NCBI GenBank assembly: GCA_963704875.1
Contig: CAVPIA010000008.1
Location: forward strand, 248,001-312,000
Length of the DNA: 64,000 nt
Direction of reading: 5' to 3'
DNA from: CAMYOC01 sp963704875
Lineage (GTDB): Bacteria > Pseudomonadota > Gammaproteobacteria > Steroidobacterales > XN24
Position 1 is the stretch's first letter. Every line of letters begins with the position of its first letter. The translations under genes were made by a program, and so were the position numbers. Shown in pieces: positions 50,194 to 60,142 of the stretch. Under the pieces are notes generated by a model that made no database searches, was not told the DNA's origin, and saw nothing but the letters and a program-made list of their open reading frames with translations.

Positions 50194-50733
50194 ATGAATC
50201 ATGGCGCTGGATTTACATTGATTGAGCTGCTGGCAACGCTTGCGATTGTCGCGCTGGTCACAACGCTTGCTTCTCCAGCGTTTCAGGAAACGCTGCTCAA
50301 CGCGCGGCGCACGCAGATATTGAACGCGCTGGTCCGCTCTTTGCATCTGGCCCGGGTGGAGTCCCTGCGTTCTGGTCTGGAGGCGGTGGTCTGCCCAGTG
50401 GACCAGGATCGGCTCTGCATCGGTCGCGACCAGAACTGGGCGGGCGGCTGGCGTGTTTTTCTAAATGCGGCCGATTCCAATCCATCGAGCTTCGAGGCCG
50501 GGGATCGACTTCTGCTGGCGCAGCAAGCGGCAACCAGCGGTGAGTTGCAGTCAAATCGCAGCGCTTTTGTTTATCGTCCGTTCAACCGGCGTTCGACCAA
50601 CGGCACGCTGATCTATTGCGACCGCCGAGGCGAACGATCGGCCCGGGCAGTGATCGTCAGTCACACCGGACGGCCCCGTATCAGCGACCGCACTGCAGGT
50701 GGTGACGTCCTGCGCTGCCCGATGGTGAGCTGA
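50194..50733 (+). CDS. fimT: Minor type IV pseudopilin FimT/GspH family
   Basis: A 179-residue prepilin. The type III signal is short (MNHGAG) and is cut before FTLIELLATLAIVALVTTLA, the N-terminal helix with Glu5. The C-terminal GspH/FimT domain contains WAGGWRVFLN and ends VLRCP. It opens a five-gene minor pilin operon; its stop overlaps the pilV start by one base. Confidence 0.9.
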   Translation: MNHGAGFTLIELLATLAIVALVTTLASPAFQETLLNARRTQILNALVRSLHLARVESLRSGLEAVVCPVDQDRLCIGRDQNWAGGWRVFLNAADSNPSSFEAGDRLLLAQQAATSGELQSNRSAFVYRPFNRRSTNGTLIYCDRRGERSARAVIVSHTGRPRISDRTAGGDVLRCPMVS

Positions 50734-51185
50734 TGTCCAGGTCCGGAACTGCCCGTCCCCGGCATGCCGGCTTCAGCCTGCTCGAGGTCCTGGTCGCGCT
50801 ATTGGTATTTACCATCGGCCTGCTGGGGGCCACCGCCCTCTCCGTCGAAGGTTTCCGGCTCGAACAACGCGCCTTGCTTCGAGCCGAAATCGCGATGCTG
50901 GGCGCGGATCTCGCAGGGCGCATGCGCAGCAACGCAGCGGGTCGCCCGGGCTACCAGGGCTTGCCGGCGAGCCGGGGCTGCGCTTCGGCGATGCAGCCGG
51001 CGATGGTATGCACGCCTTTAGACCTGGCCAGCGACGATCTGATGGAAGTCACGGCCCGATTGCGGCGCCTGACGTCCAACGCTCGCCTGACGGTCGATCT
51101 CGGGGATCCGGACTCGGCGCTGATTACGATCCGCTGGCACGACACGGGTGGGGACCAGCGATACCAACTGGAAGTCGCGTCGTGA
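50733..51185 (+). CDS. pilV: Minor pilin PilV
   Basis: A 150-residue prepilin with cleavage before FSLLEVLVALLVFTIGLLG, the typical PilV N-terminus (Glu5 present). A cysteine pair near residues 84 and 93 (GCASAMQ...VCTPLD) could form a disulfide. It overlaps pilW at GTGA. Confidence 0.9.
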   Translation: MSRSGTARPRHAGFSLLEVLVALLVFTIGLLGATALSVEGFRLEQRALLRAEIAMLGADLAGRMRSNAAGRPGYQGLPASRGCASAMQPAMVCTPLDLASDDLMEVTARLRRLTSNARLTVDLGDPDSALITIRWHDTGGDQRYQLEVAS

Positions 51186-52126
51186 GCGCGGCCGGCGGTT
51201 TCACCCTGGTCGAGCTGATGCTGGCCATCTTTCTTGGTGGTTTGCTGCTCACGGGCTTTGTCAGTCTCCACGGTCAGAGCGGCGCCATCGTCAAAGAGGT
51301 GGAACTGACCGCCGAACTCCAGGATACGGCACGGCTGGCGCTGGCCTATCTGGAAACCGATCTGCTCCAGGCCGGCTTCTTCGGGTCGATCCGGGACGCT
51401 GACGCAATCGCAGGCGTGGCCGGGCCTGACGAACCTGTGACTGTGTCGGTGGCCGGTGATTGCGGTCCGAATTTCAGTCTCGATCTGAGCCAGGCCATAG
51501 CCGGGCGCAACGGATCTTTTGATCTGGCATGCACGCCGTTCTCGGGCCGCAGCGTTGCAGGCGCCGATGTGCTGATCGTCCGCCGGGCAGGCAGCCGGGC
51601 CCGGGAACGTGACCCTACGCGATTGCAGCTGGCAACTGCCTTGTCATCAGGTCAGCTGCTTGCGCCGGAGGATTCGGTCAGCGTTGGCGGCGGCGCGGGC
51701 GATCCGGTCACTGTCCGCGACCTCGTGGTGTGTGCCTACTACGTCAGCGAACGCTCTTCAGGCGGTGTCGCCCGTCCATCGCTACGCCGGAAACTGCTGG
51801 GCGCAGGACCGCGGATGGCGGACGAAGAAGTCGCTCCGGGCGTAAGCGATCTGCAGCTGCAGTTCGGCATCGATCTTGACTCGCCGGGCGATCCCGGCAG
51901 CGGCAGCGCCGATCTTTACGTGCATGCCGATGACCCGCGCCTGCAACGAGATGCTCGCGTGGCTGCGGTTCGTGTCTGGCTAATGATCGAGGTCCGTGAT
52001 CCGAACAGGCCACCCGGCCGTCCGGTGCCCGGCTATGCGGATCGAGCAGCATCGGGGCCGGATCAGAACAAGCGGCTATTGGTCAGCCGCACCTACCCGA
52101 TTGCCAATCTCTCCTCGGACTCATGA
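51182..52126 (+). CDS. pilW: Minor pilin PilW
   Basis: A 314-residue prepilin. The frame is open upstream through pilV, but the GTG at 51182 overlaps the pilV stop (GTGA) and gives a correct short leader before FTLVELMLAIFLGGLLLTGF. The body has the PilW-like LAYLETDLLQAGFFG and a beta-rich C-terminus. It should sit at the pilus tip with PilV, PilX and FimT. Confidence 0.88.
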   Translation: MSAAGGFTLVELMLAIFLGGLLLTGFVSLHGQSGAIVKEVELTAELQDTARLALAYLETDLLQAGFFGSIRDADAIAGVAGPDEPVTVSVAGDCGPNFSLDLSQAIAGRNGSFDLACTPFSGRSVAGADVLIVRRAGSRARERDPTRLQLATALSSGQLLAPEDSVSVGGGAGDPVTVRDLVVCAYYVSERSSGGVARPSLRRKLLGAGPRMADEEVAPGVSDLQLQFGIDLDSPGDPGSGSADLYVHADDPRLQRDARVAAVRVWLMIEVRDPNRPPGRPVPGYADRAASGPDQNKRLLVSRTYPIANLSSDS

Positions 52127-52659
52127 AGAATCGGCGGCGTCAGCGTGGTTTGATCCTCGCCAGCGGCTTGCTGTTGCTGACGACCGGCATGCTCAGCATG
52201 ACCACGATCATGGGCATCGCCGTGCGTGAACTTGGCCGCACCGAGATCATCGAATCTCTCGAACAGGCCAGAGCCGCCGCTGGCATCGGACTACACTCCG
52301 CATCGAGCGGGCTCGAGCCAAGAGACACCGCAGCCGCCGAACTGGCGACGGGTGTGCTCGCTAATGGCACGCGCTGGCGGGTGAGCATCCGGTTTGTTGG
52401 CGTCACAGCGCGCCCGCTGGAGCCATCCCTGGCCGAGTGGCACTTCATGCTGGAATCCGAGGCGACCACGCCTGCAGGTGCCCGGGTGCGGGAACGACTC
52501 CAGGTGGTTTTGACCGCCCCACCCCCGACAGATCTCTCGCTGTGCCTGACCTCAGGTTGTCCGGTGCCACCGATGTGTGGACCGCCGGAGCCGCTGTGTC
52601 CGCAGGAAATTCGCGCCAGACCTGAGGAAATAGCCTGGCATCTGCCGGAGAACGGGTAA
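52123..52659 (+). CDS. pilX: Minor pilin PilX-like protein
   Basis: A 178-residue protein starting KNRRRQRGLILASGLLLLTTG, which matches the basic leader and Gly of PilX proteins, though the usual Glu5 is not evident. The C-terminal third is Pro/Cys-rich (four Cys in CLTSGCPVPPMCGPPEPLC). It overlaps pilW by ATGA and is followed directly by a PilE-like gene. PilY1, often next to pilX, is absent. Confidence 0.82.
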   Translation: MKNRRRQRGLILASGLLLLTTGMLSMTTIMGIAVRELGRTEIIESLEQARAAAGIGLHSASSGLEPRDTAAAELATGVLANGTRWRVSIRFVGVTARPLEPSLAEWHFMLESEATTPAGARVRERLQVVLTAPPPTDLSLCLTSGCPVPPMCGPPEPLCPQEIRARPEEIAWHLPENG

Positions 52660-53099
52660 TGGGCGTCGAGCATGCATACCGACCCCGGCGCGGAATGGGT
52701 TTCAGTCTGCTCGAACTGCTCGTGGTGGTCGCCATTGCCAGTCTGCTGGCGACGCTCGCCCAGGCCAGCTGGTGGTCCCAGGTATTGCGCGTTCGCCGCA
52801 TCGACGCCACTGCAGCGTTACTCCAGGCATCGGCCGCCCAGGAAAGCTACTACTCGCGGCAGGGTCGCTATGCGGACCGACTGGTGCCGGAGCCACCCAC
52901 AGGTCTGGGCTTCGAAGGCACGCGTCACGGCTGGTATCGCCTGCAGATTGAGATGGCTGACGACAGCAGTTTCCGTATCGTCGCCGAGCCTGCCGTCGGG
53001 TCCGCGCAATCTGCGGATGAACCGTGCCAGCGGTTTTCCATTGACCACGCGGGTCGGCGCGGCTCCGCGCCGTCGCCGCCCCAGGAATGCTGGCGTTGA
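52659..53099 (+). CDS. pilE: PilE-like minor pilin
   Basis: A 146-residue prepilin with a longer leader (about 13 residues) before FSLLELLVVVAIASLLATLA. It has the PilE-type AQESYYSRQGRYADRL region and a Cys pair (CQRF...ECW) at the C-terminus, like a D-loop. Its start overlaps the pilX stop. It is the last gene of the minor pilin operon and converges with ispH. Confidence 0.87.
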   Translation: MGVEHAYRPRRGMGFSLLELLVVVAIASLLATLAQASWWSQVLRVRRIDATAALLQASAAQESYYSRQGRYADRLVPEPPTGLGFEGTRHGWYRLQIEMADDSSFRIVAEPAVGSAQSADEPCQRFSIDHAGRRGSAPSPPQECWR

Positions 53100-53143
53100 T
53101 CACACCGTTGCCAGGCCTCTGCGGGGTATCTGCCGGGCGCCTG

Positions 53144-54082
53144 TCAGGCGCGGCGTAATTCGCGCGGAAGCGAGAAAACCACTTTCTCGGGCCGACCGGT
53201 GACTTCCTCAGCGGGGCGGCCGCCCCACTCGCGTAATCTCTCAACGACCTGCATTACCAGGATCTCCGGTGCGGATGCGCCGGCAGTGATACCGACTGCC
53301 TGTTTGCCCTCAAACCATTCGGGCTTCAGATCCTGCGGTCCGTCTATCAGGTAACCCGGTATCCCCGCCTTGCCGGCAATCTCACGCAAACGATTGGAAT
53401 TGGAGCTTTCCGGCGAGCCCACGACGAGCATCACGTCGCAGCGCTTGACCATGGACTTGACCGCATCCTGCCGGTTTTGGGTGGCGTAACAAATGTCTTC
53501 CTTGCGCGGGCCAAGCAAATCCGGGAAACGCTCGCGCAGCGCATCGATAACCCGGGCCGTGTCATCGACCGACAATGTGGTCTGGGTCACAAAAGCGATT
53601 CTGCCCGGCTCTTTGATCGGCAGGTCGGCCACATCCTCGGGCGTCTCGACCAGATAGATCGCGCCTCCCAGGCTGGCATCATACTGGCCCATCGTGCCTT
53701 CCACCTCGGGATGCCCGGCATGACCAATCAGCACCACCTCCCTGCCCTCCTGGGCGTAACGGGAGACCTCCATGTGTACCTTGGTCACCAGCGGGCAGGT
53801 CGCATCGAACACGTTCAACGCGCGGGTTGCGGCTTCATCCTGAACCGCCTTTGGTACACCATGGGCGCTGAATATCACGGTGGACTGATCCGGCACCTCG
53901 CTCAATTCGTCGACAAACACCGCCCCCAGCTTGCGCAATCGATCGACCACATATCGATTGTGTACGACTTCGTGGCGGACATAGATCGGCGCGCCGAACA
54001 GTTCTATGGCTCGCTCGACGATTTCGATGGCGCGGTCTACGCCAGCACAAAACCCTCGTGGATTAGCCAGGACAATGTCCAC
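53144..54082 (-). CDS. ispH: 4-hydroxy-3-methylbut-2-enyl diphosphate reductase IspH
   Basis: A 312-residue [4Fe-4S] enzyme for the last MEP-pathway step. The three cluster cysteines are seen in NPRGFCAGVDRAIEIVE, FDATCPLVTKVH and DICYATQNRQDAV. VRHEVVHNRYVVDRL and VVGSPESSNSNRLREIA bind the substrate. It lies 14 nt after lspA in the order murJ-ribF-ileS-lspA-ispH known from many gammaproteobacteria. Confidence 0.96.
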   Translation of the reverse strand: MDIVLANPRGFCAGVDRAIEIVERAIELFGAPIYVRHEVVHNRYVVDRLRKLGAVFVDELSEVPDQSTVIFSAHGVPKAVQDEAATRALNVFDATCPLVTKVHMEVSRYAQEGREVVLIGHAGHPEVEGTMGQYDASLGGAIYLVETPEDVADLPIKEPGRIAFVTQTTLSVDDTARVIDALRERFPDLLGPRKEDICYATQNRQDAVKSMVKRCDVMLVVGSPESSNSNRLREIAGKAGIPGYLIDGPQDLKPEWFEGKQAVGITAGASAPEILVMQVVERLREWGGRPAEEVTGRPEKVVFSLPRELRRA

Positions 54083-54096
54083 GTGATCGATACCTC

Positions 54097-54681
54097 TCAG
54101 ATGTCGCGTTTTTCGCTGGTGACTGGCTCAGACGGTTCACGTCGCTTGATGATCGTGCTGCCGCGTCCGGTTTCGATACGTCCATCGCCAGCGACCACAC
54201 TTTCGATCAACAACACGATGGCGCCCACGGTAATCGCCGAATCCGCAACGTTGAATGCCGGAAAGTACCAGCCGGCATAGTGCACGCTGATGAAATCGAC
54301 AACATAGCCAAACAGGATCCGGTCAACGACGTTACCTACCGCGCCACCAACGACCAGCGCCAGCGCAGCGCATAGCCAACTCTTGCCCCGAGCCGGGAGA
54401 CGGCTCAGCCAGACCACCACCAGCACGGTGACCAGGATCGCCAGGATGATGAAAAACCATCGCTGCCAGCCACCCGCGTCACTCAGAAAACTAAATGCAG
54501 CGCCGGTGTTACGCAGGTGGGTGATGTCCAGCAGGTCTATCACCGGGATCCGTTCATACAGTTCGATCGACTGGACGATCATCCACTTGCTGATCTGGTC
54601 GGCTACCAGGATCACCGCCGACAGCCACAGCCAGATCAGGCCGGAGCGTCTTTTTTGGCCGGTCCGGGGATCGGTACTCAT
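54097..54681 (-). CDS. lspA: Lipoprotein signal peptidase LspA
   Basis: A 194-residue inner membrane aspartyl protease that removes lipoprotein signal peptides. It has four membrane segments, NTGAAFSFL, and the catalytic aspartates in GGAVGNVVDRILFGYVVDF and FNVADSAITVG. The C-terminal tail is rather long and charged. Its ATG overlaps the ileS stop by four bases. Confidence 0.96.
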   Translation of the reverse strand: MSTDPRTGQKRRSGLIWLWLSAVILVADQISKWMIVQSIELYERIPVIDLLDITHLRNTGAAFSFLSDAGGWQRWFFIILAILVTVLVVVWLSRLPARGKSWLCAALALVVGGAVGNVVDRILFGYVVDFISVHYAGWYFPAFNVADSAITVGAIVLLIESVVAGDGRIETGRGSTIIKRREPSEPVTSEKRDI

Positions 54682-57491
54682 GCGAAACGCCTCCGCTCTC
54701 CCGGCCCGTCAACATTGACTACGCATCGTCCACATAGATCGGGATGGGTATCATGCGTTGCGACGTCTCTGCGCCGGTGCCAGCAGCGTGCGCACTTTTG
54801 ATGCTCGCTGCGGGCGACGGTGACAAACAGCGTATCCTCGCCAAAACCCTCAATCGCACGCGCGTTATCAGGCCGTTCCGGCAACGCAGCAACACTGGCT
54901 TCGGAGGTGATAAACACAAAGCGCAATTCTTCGCCCAACGCAGCAAGACGCTGGTGGATTTCCTGCTCGCAGTAGATCGTCACCTCCGCATCAAGTGCGG
55001 AACCAATCACATTCTCGTTGCGCAGGCGTTCCAGTTCGCGTGACACCTCCTCACGGAGTTTGAGCAGTAACGGCCAGTCCACCGCCGGGGCGGGCGCGCT
55101 CGCGCCGGGGATCTGATACCAGCCATCGAGGAATACCGACTCCTCACGCTCGCCCGGCATGGCGGCCCAGATTTCCTCGGCGGTGAAACTAAGGATCGGC
55201 GCCAGCCAGCGGACCATTGCTTCTGCGATGTGGTACATCGCGCTCTGCGCCGAACGCCGTGCATGGCTGTCCTCCGGGGTGGTGTACAGGCGGTCCTTGA
55301 TCACATCAAGAAACAGACCGCCCATGTCGACAACGCAGAAATTGTGTAACCGCTGGTAGATCTGATGAAATTCATAACTGGCATAGGCGTCGATCAGGGC
55401 CGCTTGCAGACTGCGGGCCCGATCTACCGCCCAGCGGTCCAGAGCGACCATATCGTCCACCGCGACCATATCCTGCACCGGATCGAATCCATGCAGGTTG
55501 CCAAGCAGGAATCGGGTGGTATTGCGCATCCGTCGATAGGAATCGGACATTCGCTTGAGGATCTCGTCAGAGACACTCATCTCACCACGATAGTCCGTGG
55601 CGGCGACCCACAAGCGCAGCACATCGGCGCCAAGTACGTTGATCACTTTCTGCGGAGCCACGACATTGCCAAGCGACTTCGACATCTTGCGGCCCTTTTC
55701 ATCCACGGTGAAGCCGTGGGTCAGGACGCCGCGGTATGGCGCGCTGCCATGCATCGCCACCGAAGTCAGCAGCGAGCTCTGAAACCAGCCACGATGCTGA
55801 TCCGATCCTTCCAGATACAGATCAGCCGGAACCGTCAGTTCCTTGCGAATGGTCGACGTGCAGTGATGCATCAGGCCTGAATCGACCCATACATCCATGA
55901 TGTCGGTGACCTTGACGTAATCGCTGGCCTCATCGCCTAGCAGTTCCGCAGGGTCCAGATCCCACCATGCGTCGATACCGTGTTCCTCTACCCGGCTGGC
56001 CACCTGCTCCAGCAACGCAACCGAATCGGGATGCGGTTCGTCGGTGTCCCTATTAACAAACAAGGCGATCGGCACACCCCAATTTCGCTGACGCGATATG
56101 CACCAGTCGGGCCGGCCTTCGACCATGCCCCGGATGCGGCTCTCGCCCCACTCCGGCGTCCATGCGACCTTGCCGATGGCGTCCAGCGCCTGATCCCTCA
56201 GACCCGCCACTTCCATACCAATAAACCACTGCGGTGTGGCACGAAAAATCACCGGTGATTTGTGCCGCCAGCAATGCGGATAGCTGTGTTCGAACGGCTC
56301 GTGCAACACCAGTCGACCATGCTCGGCCAGCACCTCGACCACATGTTTGTTGGCTTTGAACACGTGCTCGCCGGCAAACAGCGGCGTGCCTTCGACAAAG
56401 CAACCGTCCCTGCCTACCGGATTATCGACCGGCAGGTCCCACTGCTGACCCATCACGAAATCGTCCTGCCCGTGACCTGGCGCGGTATGCACGGCCCCGG
56501 TCCCGGCCTCAAGCGTCACATGCTCGCCCAGCACAACCGGCACCTGGCGTGAATAAAACGGATGCTGCAACTGGAGGCCGCCCAGCGCCTGACCCTTACA
56601 GACGGCAAGTTCCTCGAAGTGCTCGACGCCCCAGCGGCGGGTGATATCCGCGACCAGATCGCGCGCAACGATAACCGTTTCATTGCCGCGGCCAAGATCG
56701 AGCTCCAGCAGGGCATATTCGAAATCCGGATGCAGACTGACCGCCTGGTTGGCCGGCAGGGTCCAGGGCGTCGTCGTCCAGATCACGACCGAGACGTCGC
56801 CAGTACTTTCTTTCGCACCAGGAAATTTCGAGCGCACGACATCCGGATCGACGACCGGGAAACGCACATCAATCGCCGGCGAAGTACGGTCCTGATATTC
56901 GACCTCCGCTTCGGCCAGCGCCGAGCGGCAGTCCAGACACCAGTGCACCGGCTTGAAACCACGATACACGTGACCCCTGGACATGATTTTCGCAAACGCC
57001 CGGATCTGCTCGGCTTCGTAGCGCGAATCCATGGTCAGGTACGGATTGTCCCAATCGCCGAGCACGCCCAGCCGGCGAAAATCCTCGCGCTGCGCGTCTA
57101 CCTGGGTGGCGGCATATTCACGGCAAGCCCGGCGAAACGCGTCCGGCTCCATGCCCTTGCCCTGTTTACGCTCGACCACCAGTTCGATCGGCAGACCATG
57201 GCAATCCCAGCCAGGAACGTAGGGCGCATCGTAGCCGTCAAGGCTGCGCGACTTGACCACCATATCCTTGAGCACTTTGTTGACGACATGACCGACATGG
57301 ATCGCGCCATTTGCATAGGGCGGACCGTCCGGCAGGATAAACGTCGGCCGTCCTTTTGCCGCGGCGCGGAGCTTGCCGTAGATATCGCGGGCATCCCAAT
57401 CCGCCAACATCTGCGGCTCCCGATTGGCGAGATTCGCACGCATCGGGAATGCGGTCTGCGGGAGATTCAGTGTACTTTTGTAATCGGCCAA
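54678..57491 (-). CDS. ileS: Isoleucyl-tRNA synthetase IleS
   Basis: A 937-residue class I synthetase. The HIGH-type motif is in DGPPYANGAIHVGH, the KMSKS loop in DEKGRKMSKSLGN, and the editing (CP1) domain lies between. The C-terminal zinc finger has CARCWHRR and LCGRC. The length is typical of the bacterial type. It is part of the ribF-ileS-lspA-ispH run. Confidence 0.97.
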   Translation of the reverse strand: MADYKSTLNLPQTAFPMRANLANREPQMLADWDARDIYGKLRAAAKGRPTFILPDGPPYANGAIHVGHVVNKVLKDMVVKSRSLDGYDAPYVPGWDCHGLPIELVVERKQGKGMEPDAFRRACREYAATQVDAQREDFRRLGVLGDWDNPYLTMDSRYEAEQIRAFAKIMSRGHVYRGFKPVHWCLDCRSALAEAEVEYQDRTSPAIDVRFPVVDPDVVRSKFPGAKESTGDVSVVIWTTTPWTLPANQAVSLHPDFEYALLELDLGRGNETVIVARDLVADITRRWGVEHFEELAVCKGQALGGLQLQHPFYSRQVPVVLGEHVTLEAGTGAVHTAPGHGQDDFVMGQQWDLPVDNPVGRDGCFVEGTPLFAGEHVFKANKHVVEVLAEHGRLVLHEPFEHSYPHCWRHKSPVIFRATPQWFIGMEVAGLRDQALDAIGKVAWTPEWGESRIRGMVEGRPDWCISRQRNWGVPIALFVNRDTDEPHPDSVALLEQVASRVEEHGIDAWWDLDPAELLGDEASDYVKVTDIMDVWVDSGLMHHCTSTIRKELTVPADLYLEGSDQHRGWFQSSLLTSVAMHGSAPYRGVLTHGFTVDEKGRKMSKSLGNVVAPQKVINVLGADVLRLWVAATDYRGEMSVSDEILKRMSDSYRRMRNTTRFLLGNLHGFDPVQDMVAVDDMVALDRWAVDRARSLQAALIDAYASYEFHQIYQRLHNFCVVDMGGLFLDVIKDRLYTTPEDSHARRSAQSAMYHIAEAMVRWLAPILSFTAEEIWAAMPGEREESVFLDGWYQIPGASAPAPAVDWPLLLKLREEVSRELERLRNENVIGSALDAEVTIYCEQEIHQRLAALGEELRFVFITSEASVAALPERPDNARAIEGFGEDTLFVTVARSEHQKCARCWHRRRDVATHDTHPDLCGRCVVNVDGPGERRRFA

Positions 57492-57525
57492 GAACCTTGA
57501 TCCTTTTTGAAGATTTCAGGAATCG

Positions 57526-58464
57526 TTATTCCTGTGCGGCAGGCCCGGCCAGCAAGCGTCTCGCCTGGCGGGCGTCCCGTTCCAGTTGCTTCGTCATCGC
57601 CTCAATATTCTCGAAGCGCTCTTCATCACGCAGTTTGTGGACAAACTCGACTTCGATCCGTTTCCCGTAGATTGTCTCAGCGAAGTCAAAAATGTGCACT
57701 TCCAGCAGCATCTCGCGGCCGTTTACTGTCGGCCTGGTGCCCAGATTGGCGACTGCATCGCGCAGCGGCCCGAGCCCACGCACGCGTACCGCGAACACGC
57801 CCCGCAGCGGCGAAGACCGATGGCCGATCCGGATGTTGGCGGTAGGGAAACCCAACTGCCGGCCCAATTGCTCACCGTGCACGACACGTCCACTGATCGA
57901 ATAATTCCGCCCCAGCAATAATCTGGCACGCGCCATGTCGCCGCCGGCCAGTGCATCGCGTACCCCGGTACTGCTGACCCGCTCACCGACAACACTGTAG
58001 CTGGGCGTGTCATCCACCGCGAATCCAAACTCCTGCCCGGCGCGGACCAGTGTCTGAAAGTCTCCCGCGCGATTGTGCCCGAAACGAAAATCGTCACCCA
58101 CCACCAGATGCCGGACACCGATACCCTCGACCAGCAATTGGCGAATAAACTCGTCGGGTGTCATCGCCGCCAGCCCGGCATCAAAGCGGACGCAGAAGAA
58201 CCGGTCCACGCCCTGCTCCGCGACCAGGCGAAACTTCTCACGAAAACTGCTCAATCGCATCGGTGCCTTGTCGCCGGTGAAAAATTCACGTGGCGTCGGC
58301 TCGAAACACATGACCAGGGAAGGCAGATCGAATTGCCCCGCCCGTTGCACCAGCTGAGTCAGGACCTGCCGATGACCGAGATGCATCCCATCATAGTTGC
58401 CGATGCTGGCCACGCAGCCACGATGCCTGGGCCGCAGATTATGGATGCCACGAATCAGCTTCAT
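57526..58464 (-). CDS. ribF: Bifunctional riboflavin kinase / FAD synthetase RibF
   Basis: A 312-residue enzyme. The N-terminal FMN adenylyltransferase half has IGNYDGMHLGHRQVL and VVGDDFRFGHNRAGDF; the C-terminal riboflavin kinase half has GRQLGFPTANI and LEVHIFDFAETIYGKRIEVEFVHKLR. It lies upstream of ileS with a 34-nt gap, in the usual order. Confidence 0.96.
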   Translation of the reverse strand: MKLIRGIHNLRPRHRGCVASIGNYDGMHLGHRQVLTQLVQRAGQFDLPSLVMCFEPTPREFFTGDKAPMRLSSFREKFRLVAEQGVDRFFCVRFDAGLAAMTPDEFIRQLLVEGIGVRHLVVGDDFRFGHNRAGDFQTLVRAGQEFGFAVDDTPSYSVVGERVSSTGVRDALAGGDMARARLLLGRNYSISGRVVHGEQLGRQLGFPTANIRIGHRSSPLRGVFAVRVRGLGPLRDAVANLGTRPTVNGREMLLEVHIFDFAETIYGKRIEVEFVHKLRDEERFENIEAMTKQLERDARQARRLLAGPAAQE

Positions 58465-58509
58465 GATAGGAAAGCCCGGATTATAAGGGGGACCGCAAGA
58501 CGAAGCACA

Positions 58510-60072
58510 TCAGGCCAGCCTGGCCGCAAGATGCCGCACCCGGACGCCAGTGAGCAACAGCACCGCCAGATAGCTCACCAGGCCGCCGGCGATACACAAG
58601 CCAAGGCGAAGCGCGCGCTGATACCAGACCAGCTCCAGCCACTCGCCGACACCACCCGCCAGCCACCACAGCAAGCCGCCCATCACCACGTTCGCCAGCA
58701 GGACCCGCGACGCGATCCACGCCCAGCCGTCACCAGGCCGGTACACATCGAGTCTTCTCAGGCCCCGATACAACAGGAATGCATTGAGCGCCGCCGCCAG
58801 GCCGGTCGCCAGCGCCAGCCCCGCGTGCGGCGCCGGCAGATCCAGCCACAACATCGGCAGCACAATCAGCAGGTTGAGCACGATATTGGTCAACATGGCG
58901 ATCACGCTGACTTTCACCGGAGTACGCGTGTCCTGGCGGGCGAAGTAGCCCGGCGCGAGGATCTTGACCATCGTGAACGCCATCAGCCCGAACGAATAGG
59001 CCATCAAGCTGTAGCTCGCCATGCGCACGTCCCCGGCACCAAACGCGCCGTAATTGAACAAGGTGGCGATCATCGGGCCAGCGAGCACAAACATGCCCAC
59101 CGCCGCCGGCGTCGCTATCACAAGTGCAAGGCGCAGTGCCCAGTCCAGCGTGCGGGAGAACGCGTCCGGCGACTGGCTGGCGTGATGACGGGACAGACCG
59201 GGAAGGATCACGGTCGCCAGCGCGATCGCAAACACCCCCAACGGGAACTCCAGCAGGCGATCCGAGTAGTACAGCCAGCTGATGCTGCCAGTGGCCAGAA
59301 ACGATGCGATGACCCGGTCAATGATCAGATTGATCTGCGCCACGGATGAGCCGAATATTGCCGGCAGCATCAGGCGCATGATCTTGCGGACACCCTCATG
59401 CTTCCAGCCCCAGCGCGGTCTCGGCAACAACTTGAGCTGTTTCAGGAACGGTAATTGGAACGTCAGCTGCACGATGCCGGCAATAAACACGCCTGCCGCC
59501 AGACCGAGCATCGGCCGTTCGAAATGTGGTGCCAGCCAGAATACCGATGCGATCAACACCAGGTTGAGCAGGACCGGCGTAAAGGCCGGAACACCGAAGC
59601 GGCCATAGGTATTGAGTATCCCGCCAGCGAACGCGGTCAGTGAGATAAACAGCAGATACGGGAAGGTCATCCGCAGCATCTGCGTCGCCAGCGAGTACTT
59701 GTCGGCCTGTTCGGCGAAACCTGGTGCAAACAGGAGAATCAACGCCGGCGCTGCAATTACCCCGAGCACGGTAATGATGAACAGGATCAGACCCAGAGTG
59801 CCGGCTACCCGGTCCGCCAGATCCTGCACCTGTTCGTGCTCGCGCTGTTTCTCATACTCGGTCAGTACGGGAACAAATGCCTGCGAGAACGCGCCTTCTC
59901 CGAACAGACGGCGGAGAAAATTGGGAATCTGGAACGCAACCACAAACACGTCCATGCCCATGCTCGCGCCGAAGAAACGGGCGAAAACGATATCCCGCAG
60001 GAAACCCATGACCCTTGACAGCAGGGTCATGCCGCCGACGACGGAAGTGGACTTGGCGAGGCTGCGACTCAT
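58510..60072 (-). CDS. murJ: Lipid II flippase MurJ
   Basis: A 520-residue membrane protein with about 14 helices of the MOP superfamily. The N-terminus SVVGGMTLLSRVMGFLRDIVFARFFGASMGMDVF contains the conserved Arg/Asp motifs; other conserved pieces are PNFLRRLFGEGAFSQAFVPV and LPGLSRHHA. It flips lipid II for peptidoglycan synthesis. It lies between hisIE and ribF on the same strand. Confidence 0.96.
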   Translation of the reverse strand: MSRSLAKSTSVVGGMTLLSRVMGFLRDIVFARFFGASMGMDVFVVAFQIPNFLRRLFGEGAFSQAFVPVLTEYEKQREHEQVQDLADRVAGTLGLILFIITVLGVIAAPALILLFAPGFAEQADKYSLATQMLRMTFPYLLFISLTAFAGGILNTYGRFGVPAFTPVLLNLVLIASVFWLAPHFERPMLGLAAGVFIAGIVQLTFQLPFLKQLKLLPRPRWGWKHEGVRKIMRLMLPAIFGSSVAQINLIIDRVIASFLATGSISWLYYSDRLLEFPLGVFAIALATVILPGLSRHHASQSPDAFSRTLDWALRLALVIATPAAVGMFVLAGPMIATLFNYGAFGAGDVRMASYSLMAYSFGLMAFTMVKILAPGYFARQDTRTPVKVSVIAMLTNIVLNLLIVLPMLWLDLPAPHAGLALATGLAAALNAFLLYRGLRRLDVYRPGDGWAWIASRVLLANVVMGGLLWWLAGGVGEWLELVWYQRALRLGLCIAGGLVSYLAVLLLTGVRVRHLAARLA

Positions 60073-60142
60073 GGATTGACCGGCAGGTTGCGACTCGCCG
60101 GATCATACCGGCCAGGGCTCGGCGCAGCCATGCCGCGGCGGC

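Noticed and set aside
58075..59349. 424-codon plus-strand ORF
   Set aside because: Antisense to ribF and murJ; no domain, RBS or export signal.
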